DNA of 64,000 bases from an uncultured Clostridia bacterium (lineage in GTDB: Bacteria; Bacillota; Clostridia; TANB77; CAG-508). The DNA lies in assembly GCA_948502395.1 (NCBI GenBank), contig CAOPES010000001.1, forward strand, positions 192,985 to 256,984, given 5' to 3'. The notes under the pieces are model-generated. The model saw nothing but the letters and a program-made list of their open reading frames with translations, did not search any database and had not been told where the DNA came from. Below, in pieces: positions 17,578 to 26,965 of this stretch; the first letter of the stretch is position 1; each line of letters starts with the position of its first letter. A program made the position numbers and the translations under genes.

Positions 17578-19020
17578 ATGAAAAAGGTAAAAATATTAAC
17601 AATAACACTAGCAATCATATTAATTACAGCAATAGCTTTTGGTGGAATTTATGTACAAAAACAAAATAGAATGGAAAATGTAGTAGAAGACTACAAATAT
17701 GCAATGGATTTAGAAGGAACAAGAACTGTTAGATTAGAAGTAGATACAGGAACAACAACAGTAGTAAAAGATTCAGAAGGAAAAGAAGTTAAAGATACAG
17801 AAAATTTAACAGAAGAACAAATGACTGAAAAAGGATACACAAAGGAAGAAGTTCCAAACAATAGTGAAGATGTAAAAAATGAAGAAAATTACAAAAAAGC
17901 AAAAGAAATATTAGAAAAAAGACTTCAAAAAATGGGAGTAAATAATTACACAATCAAATTAGATACACAAGCAGGAGATATAGTAGTAGAAATTCCAGAA
18001 GATGATTCAACAGATACAGTTGTAAGCCAATTAGTAACAGTCGGAAAATTCACAATACAAGATAGTGAAACAGGCGAAGTTTTAATGGATAACAATGATA
18101 TAAAATTAGCAAGTGCAATATCAGGAGCAGACAATACATCAACATCTGCGGTAGCAAAAACAAGAATATATTTAAATATTGAATTTACAAAAGACGGTGC
18201 AAAAAAATTAGAAGATATAAGTAATAGATATTTAAAAATAGAAGAAACAAAAGAAGATACAGAAAATGCAGAAAACACAGAGACAACTGAAACAGATGAA
18301 AATGGTGAAGAAAAAACAGAGAAAAAAGTAACAATAAAAATAGATGATACAGAAATAATGACAACAAATTTTGAAGAACCAATGAGAACAGGGAAAATGC
18401 AATTATCAATGGGTGGAGCGTCATCAGACCAAAAAACACTACAAGGATATGCAGCTCAAGCGTCAAGTATAGCAGTAGTATTAGATACAGGAAATCTACC
18501 TGTTAAATATCAAGCAACAGAAAATTCATATGTATTATCAGATGTAACAAATCAAGAATTAAGCATTGTTGTATATGCACTATTAGCAGTAGTTGTAGTA
18601 GCTTTAATAGTATTAATTGTAAGATATAAAAAATTAGGAGCACTTGCAACAATATCATATATAGGTCTAATATCAGTATTTTTAATATTAATAAGATACG
18701 CAAATGTAGTAATATCAATAGAAGGAATATTTGCAATAGCAATTGTATTAGTACTAAATTATATTTTTGTAAATAAACTACTTTCAAAATTAAAAGAAGA
18801 AAAACTTACTAAAACAACTGCAAATAAAGGAATAGCAGAAACATACAAAGAATTCTTTATTAGAATAATACCAGTTTGCATATTAGCAATAGTATTTTGC
18901 TTTATCAACTGGAGCCCTATTAGTAGCTTTGGAATGGTAATGTTCTGGGGAATTACATTAATTGCTATTTATAACGCTATAATAACAAATATTTTATTAA
19001 AAATAGAAGCTGACAAATAG
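17578..19020 (+). CDS. secD: Protein translocase subunit SecD
   Basis: ATG 17578 follows TGGAGGAAATAAA. The 480-residue protein has an N-terminal membrane segment, a long periplasmic-type (here extracellular) domain, a P1-like segment LEKRLQKMGVNNYTIKL, and a C-terminal block of about five membrane helices starting near residue 325. SecD with SecF uses the proton gradient to aid protein export. An unusual acidic Thr/Glu-rich insert (residues about 220-255) interrupts the extracellular domain. It is followed by a SecF-like gene after 13 bases. The sequence is divergent but the order supports the call. Confidence 0.82.
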   Translation: MKKVKILTITLAIILITAIAFGGIYVQKQNRMENVVEDYKYAMDLEGTRTVRLEVDTGTTTVVKDSEGKEVKDTENLTEEQMTEKGYTKEEVPNNSEDVKNEENYKKAKEILEKRLQKMGVNNYTIKLDTQAGDIVVEIPEDDSTDTVVSQLVTVGKFTIQDSETGEVLMDNNDIKLASAISGADNTSTSAVAKTRIYLNIEFTKDGAKKLEDISNRYLKIEETKEDTENAENTETTETDENGEEKTEKKVTIKIDDTEIMTTNFEEPMRTGKMQLSMGGASSDQKTLQGYAAQASSIAVVLDTGNLPVKYQATENSYVLSDVTNQELSIVVYALLAVVVVALIVLIVRYKKLGALATISYIGLISVFLILIRYANVVISIEGIFAIAIVLVLNYIFVNKLLSKLKEEKLTKTTANKGIAETYKEFFIRIIPVCILAIVFCFINWSPISSFGMVMFWGITLIAIYNAIITNILLKIEADK

Positions 19021-19033
19021 GAGGAAATAAATA

Positions 19034-19684
19034 ATGAAAAATTTAACAAAAAAACAAAAAATAATAATGTCAATTGTTGCAATTATAATAATAGCAGGAA
19101 TAGCAGTTGTAGCATTTATGGGATTTAATTTTGATTTAAGATTTCAAACAGCCCAAAAATTGGAACTATACTTAGGAGAAGATTTTAAAATAGCAGACAT
19201 ACAAAACATAACAAAAGAAATTATGCCAAATGAACAAGTGATAGTTCAAAAAGTAGAAGTATATGGAGATTCTGTTAGCATAATAGCAAAAGAAATAACA
19301 GAAGAGCAAAAACAAAAAATAATAGAAAAAGTAAATGAAAAATACGAATTAGAACTAAAAGCAGAAGAAACAGAAATAGTAACAGTACCAAATACAAAAG
19401 GAAGAGATTTAATAAATCCATATATTTGGCCATTTGCAATCGCAACAGGAATAACACTAGTTTATATGGCAATAAGATATAGAAAATTAAATATAGTAAA
19501 TGTAATTTTAAAAACAATGTTAACACTAGTAATAGCAGAAGCAACACTAATCAGCTTAATTGCAATTACAAGAATTCCAATAGGAAGATTAACAATTCCA
19601 ATGGTAATTACAGTATATATGTTAACATTTGTAGGTTTAACTACTAAATTTGAAAAAGAATTAGAAGCACAAAAAGAAGAATAA
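19034..19684 (+). CDS. secF: Short SecF-like translocase subunit
   Basis: The 216-residue product has one N-terminal membrane helix, a FDLRFQTAQ-type strand where SecF has FGIDFTGG, a short extracellular domain, and only about three C-terminal membrane helices; typical SecF has five and about 300 residues. The gene starts 13 bases after secD with GGAGG. The stop is followed by normal alaS spacing, there is no CGG, and no continuation is visible in other frames. A shortened but functional SecF or another SecF-like partner is likely. Confidence 0.68.
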   Translation: MKNLTKKQKIIMSIVAIIIIAGIAVVAFMGFNFDLRFQTAQKLELYLGEDFKIADIQNITKEIMPNEQVIVQKVEVYGDSVSIIAKEITEEQKQKIIEKVNEKYELELKAEETEIVTVPNTKGRDLINPYIWPFAIATGITLVYMAIRYRKLNIVNVILKTMLTLVIAEATLISLIAITRIPIGRLTIPMVITVYMLTFVGLTTKFEKELEAQKEE

Positions 19685-19721
19685 AAAGAAGTAGGCAAAA
19701 TCGAAAGGATTGATAAATAAA

Positions 19722-21473
19722 ATGAAAGCAATAGAAATAAGAAAAAAATACTTAGAATTCTTCCAAAAACATGGACATGTAGTAATTCCGTCAGCACCAC
19801 TAATACCAGAAAACGACCCATCAGTATTATTTACAACAGCTGGAATGCAACCACTAGTACCATATCTATTAGGAGAAAAACACCCAGAAGGAAAACGTCT
19901 TACAGACTATCAAAAATGCGTAAGAACAAACGATATAGAAGAAGTTGGGGACAACAGACACCTAACATATTTTGAAATGTTAGGAAACTGGTCATTAGGA
20001 GACTATTTCAAAGAAGAGTCCATAGCAATGAGCTTTGAATTCTTAACAAAAGAATTAGGAATACCAGTAGAAAAACTATCAGTAACAGTATTTGCAGGAG
20101 ACGAAGACTGCCCAAGAGACGAAGTGGCAGCAGAGGCTTGGAAAAAAGCAGGAATATTAGATGGACATATTTACTATTATGGAAAAGACGATAACTGGTG
20201 GATAGCAGGAGAAGAAGGACCATGTGGACCAGATACAGAAATGTTCTACGACACAGGAAAGCCAGCATGTTCAGCAGATTGCCAACCTTCATGTGACTGT
20301 GGAAAATATGTTGAAATTTGGAACAATGTATTTATGGAATACTTCAAAGACAAAGACGGATATAGAAAATTAAAACAACAAAACGTAGACACAGGGCTAG
20401 GACTAGAAAGAATGGCAATGTTACTACAAGGAAAAGAAACTCCATTTGACACAGAATTATTCAGTCCAATAATGAAAAAACTAGAAGAATTACAAAAGGT
20501 GGACAACATAGAAAGTAGAAGAATAATAGCAGAACACTTGCGTTCAAGTATGATGTTAATAGCAGACGGCGGAAGACCAAGTAACATAGATAGAGGATAT
20601 ATTTTAAGAAGATTAATAAGAAGAATGATTAGACACTTAAATAAACTACAAATAGATTTAAATGAGCTATCAACATTAATAGAAATCAATGTTGAAAACT
20701 TAAAAGAAATGTACCCAGAATTAGAGAAAAACAAAGAAATAATAACAGCTACAATGCTAGAAGAAAAAGACAAATTTGTAAAAACACTAGCAAATGGAGA
20801 AAAAGAATTCCAAAAAGCAATAAACAAATTACAAAAAACAAAAACAATTCCAGGAGATGTAGTATTCAGATTATATGACACATATGGCTTCCCACCAGAA
20901 GTAACAAAAGAACTAGCAGAAGAAAATGGATACGAAATCAACTTAAAAGAATTTGACGAACTATTCAAAAAACACCAAGAAAAATCAAGAGCAGGTTCAG
21001 AGCAAAAATTCAAAGGTGGATTAGCAGAACAAACAGAGGAGACAATAGCATACCACACAGCAACACACCTTTTAAATGCAGCACTAAAACAAGTTATAGG
21101 AAAAGACGCACATCAAAGGGGCTCAAACATAACAGTAGACAGAATGAGGTTTGACTTCAACTGTGACCATAAATTAACAGACGAAGAGAAAAAGCAAGTA
21201 GAAGATTTAGTAAATCAATGGATTGCAGAAGAATTACCTGTAACAAAACAAGAAATGAGCAAAGAAGATGCTATAAAATCAGGTGCTGAATGTATGTTTA
21301 TAGAAAAATATCCTGATATTGTAACTGTATATTTAATAGGAACAGTATCAAAAGAACTATGTGGTGGCCCACATGTTAACAATACAAAAGAACTAGGTAG
21401 ATTTAAAATCAAAAAAGAAGAATCTAGTTCATCAGGAGTAAGAAGAATAAAAGCAGTTTTAATTAAAGATTAA
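19722..21473 (+). CDS. alaS: Alanyl-tRNA synthetase, short form
   Basis: The start at 19722 gives MKAIEIRKKYLEFFQKHGH, the normal AlaRS N-terminus. The catalytic core (TAGMQPLVPYLLGE, GDNRHLTYFEMLGN, GLGLERMAMLLQG) and the editing domain are present, with zinc ligands HTATHLLNAAL and CGGPHV. The protein stops at 583 residues after VRRIKAVLIK, so it lacks the DHHA1/C-Ala region present in the 870-residue enzyme. The same truncation is known in some bacteria with small AlaRS. It charges tRNA-Ala and edits mischarged Ser/Gly. Confidence 0.93.
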   Translation: MKAIEIRKKYLEFFQKHGHVVIPSAPLIPENDPSVLFTTAGMQPLVPYLLGEKHPEGKRLTDYQKCVRTNDIEEVGDNRHLTYFEMLGNWSLGDYFKEESIAMSFEFLTKELGIPVEKLSVTVFAGDEDCPRDEVAAEAWKKAGILDGHIYYYGKDDNWWIAGEEGPCGPDTEMFYDTGKPACSADCQPSCDCGKYVEIWNNVFMEYFKDKDGYRKLKQQNVDTGLGLERMAMLLQGKETPFDTELFSPIMKKLEELQKVDNIESRRIIAEHLRSSMMLIADGGRPSNIDRGYILRRLIRRMIRHLNKLQIDLNELSTLIEINVENLKEMYPELEKNKEIITATMLEEKDKFVKTLANGEKEFQKAINKLQKTKTIPGDVVFRLYDTYGFPPEVTKELAEENGYEINLKEFDELFKKHQEKSRAGSEQKFKGGLAEQTEETIAYHTATHLLNAALKQVIGKDAHQRGSNITVDRMRFDFNCDHKLTDEEKKQVEDLVNQWIAEELPVTKQEMSKEDAIKSGAECMFIEKYPDIVTVYLIGTVSKELCGGPHVNNTKELGRFKIKKEESSSSGVRRIKAVLIKD

Positions 21474-21482
21474 TAATAAAAA

Positions 21483-21547
21483 TTGCCAACAGGGACGGTC
21501 CTTAATGGCAATAAATTGCCAAAAAGGTCCGTCCCCAATGGCAATAA
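21483..21547. repeat. GGGACGGTCC palindromic repeat pair
   Basis: Two units, TTGCCA...GGGACGGTCC...TGGCAA and TTGCCAAAAAGGTCCGTCCC...TGGCAA, each form a hairpin. The family recurs at 25021, 27990, 43198, 43622 and 60884. Confidence 0.85.
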
Positions 21548-21558
21548 AGGAGATAATT

Positions 21559-21903
21559 ATGGAAGATTGTTTATTTTGTAAAATTATAAAAGGAGAAATT
21601 CCTTCAAGCAAAGTATATGAAGATGATGAAATACTAGCTTTTAAGGATATAGCGCCAGCTGCACCAGTTCATATATTAGTAATACCTAAAAAGCACATAA
21701 AATCACTTGTAGAATTAGAAAAAGAAGATGAAGCTTTAATTGGAAAAATTTATACTGTAATAAACAAAATTGCAAAAGAGCAAGGTGTAAGCGAAAGTGG
21801 ATACCGTGTAATAGTAAATTGCGGAAAAGATGCAGGTCAAGAAGTAATGCATCTACACTTCCATTTACTTGCTGGTACACAATTTGGAGAAAAGATAGTA
21901 TAA
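21559..21903 (+). CDS. HIT-family nucleotide hydrolase
   Basis: The start at 21559 follows AAGGAGATAATT; the longer frame would translate the upstream repeat. The 114-residue protein has CLFCKIIKGEIPSSKVYED and the histidine triad HLHFHLLAG near the end, as in HinT-like phosphoramidases that cleave AMP-lysine and similar adducts. Length and motif order match the family. It sits after alaS, separated by palindromic repeats. Confidence 0.9.
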   Translation: MEDCLFCKIIKGEIPSSKVYEDDEILAFKDIAPAAPVHILVIPKKHIKSLVELEKEDEALIGKIYTVINKIAKEQGVSESGYRVIVNCGKDAGQEVMHLHFHLLAGTQFGEKIV

Positions 21904-21979
21904 CTTGTAAATAAAACTTTATTTTTGTAATAAAATGTGTTATAATATATGTATAGTGAAAAGTACGGAGGTAAAAGGT

Positions 21980-22657
21980 ATGTTTGAGAGTAAATATAGT
22001 AAAGTTCTAACAATTATATTAGTAATTGTAATTATAGGAATATTAGGTCTATTAGGATTTTTAGCATATGACTATTATCATAAATATGTAACAACAAGTG
22101 ATGCAGAAGATTTTGTAAATAGTTTTGATGGAGATACAGCTAAAAAAGATGATGATGAAGATAAAAATGATGATAATACAAATAATGATGTTTTAGATGA
22201 ATTGGAAAAAATGAATACAGGAACAAACCAGTCAGCTTCATCACAAAAAACAAGACCACAATATAAAGGTTTTGGAGTTTTAGGAACAATGACAATTCCA
22301 AAAATCAATTTAAAATATCCAATACTTGAAAAAATGACAAAATCATCAATAGAAGTATCAGTAGCATTTTTATGGGGAGTAGGAATTAACCAACCAGGAA
22401 ATACAGTAATAGTAGGACACAATTACAGAAATGGTGCATTTTTCTCTAATAACAAAAAGTTAAATTTAGGAGATAAAGTATATATAACAGACAATGACGG
22501 AAAACAAGTTACATATACAATATATAACAAATTTGAAACATCAGATACAGACACATCATTCTATCAAAGAGATACAGCTGGAAAAGCTGAAATAACATTA
22601 TCAACATGTACAGATAACGGAAAACAAAGATTAATAATATTAGCAAGAGCTGATTAA
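21980..22657 (+). CDS. Sortase
   Basis: The start at 21980 follows GGAGGTAAAAGG. The 225-residue protein has an N-terminal membrane anchor (residues 9-34), an Asp/Asn-rich linker, and a sortase barrel with IVGHNY (His), LSTCTDNG (Cys) and RLIILARA (Arg). Arrangement and size suggest class D or a related housekeeping type. It would attach proteins to peptidoglycan or to pilins; no LPXTG protein is in the window. It is preceded by its own leader and followed by a terminator. Confidence 0.88.
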   Translation: MFESKYSKVLTIILVIVIIGILGLLGFLAYDYYHKYVTTSDAEDFVNSFDGDTAKKDDDEDKNDDNTNNDVLDELEKMNTGTNQSASSQKTRPQYKGFGVLGTMTIPKINLKYPILEKMTKSSIEVSVAFLWGVGINQPGNTVIVGHNYRNGAFFSNNKKLNLGDKVYITDNDGKQVTYTIYNKFETSDTDTSFYQRDTAGKAEITLSTCTDNGKQRLIILARAD

Positions 22658-22671
22658 AAATATGAAAAATA

Positions 22672-22708
22672 AAGTAAAGGAATTTGAAAAAATTCCTTTA
22701 TTTTTTAT
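22672..22708 (+). terminator. Terminator after the sortase gene
   Basis: AAAGGAATT and AATTCCTTT pair around TGAAAA, with TATTTTTTAT following. Confidence 0.85.
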
Positions 22709-22763
22709 GCCAAATTGTATATAATAAGAAAGAAATTTAAAACAAAAGGACTGTGATTAAAAA

Positions 22764-24764
22764 ATGAACAAAACACAAGCAAAGCAAAGAATAGAAGAAT
22801 TACGCAAACAAGTAGAATATCATGCAAAAAAATATTACGATAACGACGCACCAGAAATATCTGACTTTGAATATGATATGTTAATGGTAGAACTTCGAAA
22901 TTTGGAGAAAGAATTTCCAGAATATCAATCAAAAGAATCACTAACACAAAAAGTAGGTGGACACGTAAAAGAAGGATTTGAAAAAGTAACACACGAAGTA
23001 CCACTACAAAGCCTACAAGATGTTTTCAGCATAGAAGAAGTAGAAGAATATGTAAAAAAAATAGATGAAAAGGCAGAAGAAAATCAAATAGAAAACAAAA
23101 CATATGTAATAGAAACAAAAATAGATGGACTATCAGCAGCACTAGAATATAAACAAGGAAAGTTCGTAAAAGGCGCAACAAGGGGAAATGGACTAGTTGG
23201 AGAAGATGTAACAAATAATTTAAAAACAATAAAAACAATACCAATGGAATTAACAGAAGAAATAGATATAACAGTAAGGGGAGAAGTTTTTATATCAAAA
23301 AGTGACTTTGAAAAAATGAACCAAGAAAGAGAAGAAAACGAAGAAGAATTATTTGCGAATGCAAGAAATGCAGCAGCAGGTTCACTAAGACAATTAGATA
23401 GTAAAATAACAGCCAAAAGACCATTAGACATATATATATTTAATGTACAAAAAATAGAAGGGAAAGAATTCAATTCACATTTTGAAGAATTAGAATATTT
23501 AAGCAAACTAGGATTTAACGTAAACCCTGTCAGAATACCTTGTAAAACAGTAGAAGAAATAGAAAAAGCAATACAAAAAATAGGAGACGACAGAGAAAAC
23601 TTATCATTTGGGATAGACGGAGCGGTGGTAAAAGTTGATGACCTAAAATTTAGAGAAATACTAGGAACAACAGCAAAAACACCAAGATGGGCTATTGCAT
23701 ACAAATATCCACCAGAAACAAAAGAAACCAAACTAAAAGATATTGTTTGTCAAGTAGGAAGAACAGGAGTAATAACACCAATGGCAATCTTAGAGCCAGT
23801 TAAGGTTGCAGGCTCAACTATATCAAAAACAACATTACACAACCAAGATTTCATAAAAGAAAAAGAACTAAAAATTGGTGACACAGTGGTAATACAAAAA
23901 GCAGGAGATGTCATTCCAGAAATAGTAAAAGTACTAAAAGAAAAAAGAACAGGACAAGAAAAAGACTTCGAAATGCCAACAGTTTGCCCAGTATGTGGAG
24001 CAGAAGCGGTTAGAGAAGAAGGCGAAGCAGCAATCAGATGCACAGGAATAGAATGTCCAGCAAAACTATTTAGAAATTTGGTGCACTTTGTATCAAGAGA
24101 AGCAATGAACATAGACGGCCTAGGAGAAAGCATAATAGGACAATTACTAGATAGAAAGCTAATTGAAAACATAGCAGATATTTATACATTGCAATTTGAA
24201 GACATAGCATCACTTAAAAAGAATGGACAAAAATTTGCACAAAACTTAGTAGACAGTATAAATAAAAGTAAAGAAAATGATTTACACAGACTAATAACAG
24301 CGCTAGGAATAAGACACGTAGGAGTAAAAGCATCAAAAATATTAGCAAAAAAATATAAAAATATAGACAACTTAATGGAAGCAACAGCAGAAGAATTGAG
24401 CGAAATAAATGATATTGGACCAATAGTAGCAAACAGTATAAGAGAATTCTTTTTACAAGACCAAACAAAAGACTTGATAGAAAAATTAAAACAAGCAGGA
24501 GTAAACCTAGAAAGCCTCGAAGAAGACATACAAGACGATAGATTTGCAGGAAAAACCTTCGTACTAACAGGAAGCTTGGAAAAGTATACAAGGGGCGAAG
24601 CTGCAAATTTAATTGAAAAATTTGGAGGAAAAACATCAAGTTCAGTATCTAAAAAAACAGATTATGTACTAGCAGGAGAAGAAGCAGGAAGCAAGCTAAC
24701 TAAGGCTCAAAATTTAGGAGTGACAATACTTACAGAAGCAGAATTCGAAGAACTAGTGAAATAA
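22764..24764 (+). CDS. ligA: NAD-dependent DNA ligase
   Basis: The 666-residue protein has the usual LigA order. It has an Ia domain (YHAKKYYDNDAPEISDFEYD), adenylation with the Lys in ETKIDGLSAALEY near residue 117, the OB fold, and a four-Cys zinc finger (CPVCGAEA...CTGIECPAKL). Helix-hairpin-helix repeats and a C-terminal BRCT domain (FAGKTFVLTGSLEKYTRGEA) follow. It seals nicks in replication and repair. The length is normal. No in-frame CGG is present despite several GGN codons. A short gene follows at 24778. Confidence 0.97.
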   Translation: MNKTQAKQRIEELRKQVEYHAKKYYDNDAPEISDFEYDMLMVELRNLEKEFPEYQSKESLTQKVGGHVKEGFEKVTHEVPLQSLQDVFSIEEVEEYVKKIDEKAEENQIENKTYVIETKIDGLSAALEYKQGKFVKGATRGNGLVGEDVTNNLKTIKTIPMELTEEIDITVRGEVFISKSDFEKMNQEREENEEELFANARNAAAGSLRQLDSKITAKRPLDIYIFNVQKIEGKEFNSHFEELEYLSKLGFNVNPVRIPCKTVEEIEKAIQKIGDDRENLSFGIDGAVVKVDDLKFREILGTTAKTPRWAIAYKYPPETKETKLKDIVCQVGRTGVITPMAILEPVKVAGSTISKTTLHNQDFIKEKELKIGDTVVIQKAGDVIPEIVKVLKEKRTGQEKDFEMPTVCPVCGAEAVREEGEAAIRCTGIECPAKLFRNLVHFVSREAMNIDGLGESIIGQLLDRKLIENIADIYTLQFEDIASLKKNGQKFAQNLVDSINKSKENDLHRLITALGIRHVGVKASKILAKKYKNIDNLMEATAEELSEINDIGPIVANSIREFFLQDQTKDLIEKLKQAGVNLESLEEDIQDDRFAGKTFVLTGSLEKYTRGEAANLIEKFGGKTSSSVSKKTDYVLAGEEAGSKLTKAQNLGVTILTEAEFEELVK

Positions 24765-24777
24765 AAAAGGAGAGATT

Positions 24778-25014
24778 ATGGAAGATTATACTTTTGAAAA
24801 AATGTGGTGCGATTTAAGAGATGGTTATCAAATTTATTATACTTATGTTGGGAATAGGTATGTTTTATTTAAGACGGCAGAAAATTGCTATACCCAGAAA
24901 TTATTGTCAGAGAGTAAGAAAAATCCACAACCTAGGATGCTTATGCTTACTTTAAAGAGAGTTAAGGAAATGTTTCCACATATGGAAGAGATTGAATATA
25001 GATTAGAGATGTAA
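24778..25014 (+). CDS. Small protein of unknown function
   Basis: The 78-residue product starts 13 bases after ligA behind AAGGAGAG and contains MWCDLRDGYQIYYTYVGNRY followed by a positively charged helix. I have the impression that similar small proteins with a DGY-IYYTYVG-RYVLFK segment occur in related Clostridia. No function can be assigned. Confidence 0.6.
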   Translation: MEDYTFEKMWCDLRDGYQIYYTYVGNRYVLFKTAENCYTQKLLSESKKNPQPRMLMLTLKRVKEMFPHMEEIEYRLEM

Positions 25015-25020
25015 TTAAGC

Positions 25021-25120
25021 CTGCCACTGGAAGGAGTGTTCCCCAGTGGCAAAAAAATTGCCAAAAAGGACCGTCTCCAATGGCAAAAAATTGCCAAAAA
25101 GGACCGTCCCCAGTGGCAAA
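25021..25120. repeat. GGGACGGTCC palindromic repeats, three units
   Basis: Units of TGCCA(C/A)...CAGTGGCAAAAAA and TTGCCAAAAAGGACCGTC(T/C)CCA(A/G)TGGCAA follow one another. The same family occurs at 21483 and elsewhere. Confidence 0.85.
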
Positions 25121-25274
25121 TTTGGAATATTTTAAGATTTACGAGCATAAAATATAATGAGAAATTTAGAAGAGGTAAGAAAATTGTATTCGTAGCAATA
25201 ATTAGAAAAAATATATAAAATGTATTGACAATAATATTGATGAATGATAATATATGGATATCGAAAGAGGTAGT

Positions 25275-25688
25275 ATGGAAAATAAAAATATAGTAACACT
25301 ATTTGTTAGAAATGATGAAGGGGACATGTTATTACAAAAAAGAAGTAAGCAAAAAGGTGGAAAATATGGATTTATAAGTGGACATGTACAAGAAGGTGAA
25401 ACAAATAGTCAAGGAATAATAAGAGAAACGAAAGAAGAAATGGGAATAAATATAGATGAAAAAGACCTAAAACTTTTTTATAGAGTAGAAGAAGGGCAGA
25501 CTAATTTCAACTTATATTATATGAACAGAAATCTAAATATAGAAAACTTGACGTTACAAAAAGAAGAAGTAGAAGATGCAAAATGGTGCTCAATAGAGGA
25601 AATAAAAGCTATAATAGATGATGATAAACTCTATAAAAATCACATAGATGCATTTGAGATTGCTATGAAATATTTATGTAAGGAGTGA
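25275..25688 (+). CDS. NUDIX hydrolase
   Basis: ATG 25275 follows GAAAGAGGTAGT. The protein has a full NUDIX box, GHVQEGETNSQGIIRETKEE followed by MGI, with all catalytic Glu residues, placed near residue 40. Length (137 residues) fits the family. It would cleave a nucleoside diphosphate linked to another group. It ends four bases before the radical SAM gene, so the two may be co-transcribed. Confidence 0.85.
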   Translation: MENKNIVTLFVRNDEGDMLLQKRSKQKGGKYGFISGHVQEGETNSQGIIRETKEEMGINIDEKDLKLFYRVEEGQTNFNLYYMNRNLNIENLTLQKEEVEDAKWCSIEEIKAIIDDDKLYKNHIDAFEIAMKYLCKE

Positions 25689-25692
25689 TATT

Positions 25693-26691
25693 ATGGCAAC
25701 TATTGCTCAATGGGATATAAACAATGTATGTAACTTAAATTGCAAGCATTGTAGAGTATCAGAGAAAAATGACAAAAAACAATTGTCATTAAAACAGGCA
25801 AAGGAATTGCTTGCACAATTGTGGTACACAGGTACAACAAAATTAAATCTTTCTGGTGGAGAGCCATTTATGAGAGATGACTTATTTGAAATACTAGAAT
25901 ATGCTAGAAAATTTGAAGATATAGTAATAACAACAAATGGAACTCTAATAGATGAAAAAGTATGTGAAAAACTATCAAATTTTCCTAACATAAAATTATC
26001 AATTAGTTTGGACGGAATGGCGGAGACGCACGACAGTTTTCGTAGAAAAAAAGGTACATTTCGCAAAGTAATTGACACACTATCATTGCTAAAAGAGTAT
26101 AATATACCATATGCAATAAAATATACATTATCAACAGAAACAGTAAAAGATGTTATTGAAGTAATAAATTTGATAGCATCAAAAGGAGCAAAAGAATTCA
26201 ACATAAGAAGAGTTCTAGTTGCTGGGCATGCAGATAAAGATATGTTGATTTCAAACGAAGAATATAAAGAGACAATAAAAAGAGTTATTGCAGAATGTAA
26301 TAGACTAAATATTAATTTTAGAACAGGTGACCCACTTTTAGTACCGATTTTCCCAGAGATATTTGGTATAGATATAAAAAATGATGATTTAAATAAAATC
26401 TATGCTGGATGTCAGGCAGGAGATGAAATAATTTACATAGATTATCAAGGAAATGTTGGAGCTTGTTCATACATACCAACTTTTGCAGATAATATCAAAG
26501 AAAAACCATTAGATGAAATTTTAAATAATAATAAACTATTTGTAGAATTAAAGAAATATAAACAAAAGTTAGAAGGAAAATGCTCAAAATGTAGTTACAA
26601 GATGATATGTGGCGGATGTAGAGCATCAGCAGTAGCTTTGAAAAATTCACTATTTGAAGAAGACCCATTATGTTTGCTAAAAAGTAGTTAA
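25693..26691 (+). CDS. Radical SAM/SPASM-domain enzyme
   Basis: The 332-residue protein has the CX3CX2C cluster motif in NVCNLNCKHCRVS, the GGEP motif (LNLSGGEPFMRDD) and a C-terminal SPASM-type cluster region (CSYIP; CSKCSYKMICGGCRAS). Such enzymes commonly modify ribosomally made peptides, or act as anaerobic maturases. A 25-codon frame ending in CRMCG follows 133 bases downstream and may be a substrate. The NUDIX gene is immediately upstream. Confidence 0.9.
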   Translation: MATIAQWDINNVCNLNCKHCRVSEKNDKKQLSLKQAKELLAQLWYTGTTKLNLSGGEPFMRDDLFEILEYARKFEDIVITTNGTLIDEKVCEKLSNFPNIKLSISLDGMAETHDSFRRKKGTFRKVIDTLSLLKEYNIPYAIKYTLSTETVKDVIEVINLIASKGAKEFNIRRVLVAGHADKDMLISNEEYKETIKRVIAECNRLNINFRTGDPLLVPIFPEIFGIDIKNDDLNKIYAGCQAGDEIIYIDYQGNVGACSYIPTFADNIKEKPLDEILNNNKLFVELKKYKQKLEGKCSKCSYKMICGGCRASAVALKNSLFEEDPLCLLKSS

Positions 26692-26824
26692 ATACAAAGT
26701 TCTTTATTTTGTGAAGGCATTAGAGCTTTTACAAATATTATAAAAAATTTCAAAAAAGGCGTTAGTTTGAAAGAAATTAAAAAATCTTCATAACTATAAA
26801 GGCCTTAGAAAGGAAGGTTTTTTT

Positions 26825-26902
26825 ATGAATAAAGAAGCAGAGAAAAAAGTTGAAGAGAAAAACGAAGTGAAAAAAATAATCACTTGCAGAATGTGTGGTT
26901 AA
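26825..26902 (+). CDS. Candidate peptide substrate of the radical SAM enzyme, 25 residues
   Basis: ATG 26825 follows GAAAGGAAGG at good spacing. The peptide is a charged, Lys/Glu-rich leader followed by IITCRMCG at the C-terminus. It is bounded by a terminator two bases after the stop. The leader-plus-cysteine-core layout, the position after a SPASM-domain enzyme and the clear signals support a RiPP-like precursor, but the function is inference. Confidence 0.5.
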   Translation: MNKEAEKKVEEKNEVKKIITCRMCG

Positions 26903-26903
26903 A

Positions 26904-26928
26904 AAGAGAGGTACATAACCTCTCTTTA
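26904..26928 (+). terminator. Terminator after the small Cys peptide gene
   Basis: AAAGAGAGGT and ACCTCTCTTT pair around ACATA. Confidence 0.75.
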
Positions 26929-26965
26929 AATGCGTTTTATTATACAAGAAAGGAAACTAAAAAAT

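Noticed and set aside
20246..21058. A 270-residue minus-strand frame inside alaS, and similar long antisense frames in ligA and the tape-measure gene
   Set aside because: These are shadows on the opposite strand of strongly supported genes, rich in Ser, Leu and Phe, with no ribosome binding site.
25036..25218. A short frame across the palindromic repeats
   Set aside because: Its sequence is translated repeat (KKIAKKDRPQWQ) with no homologous look and no start signal.
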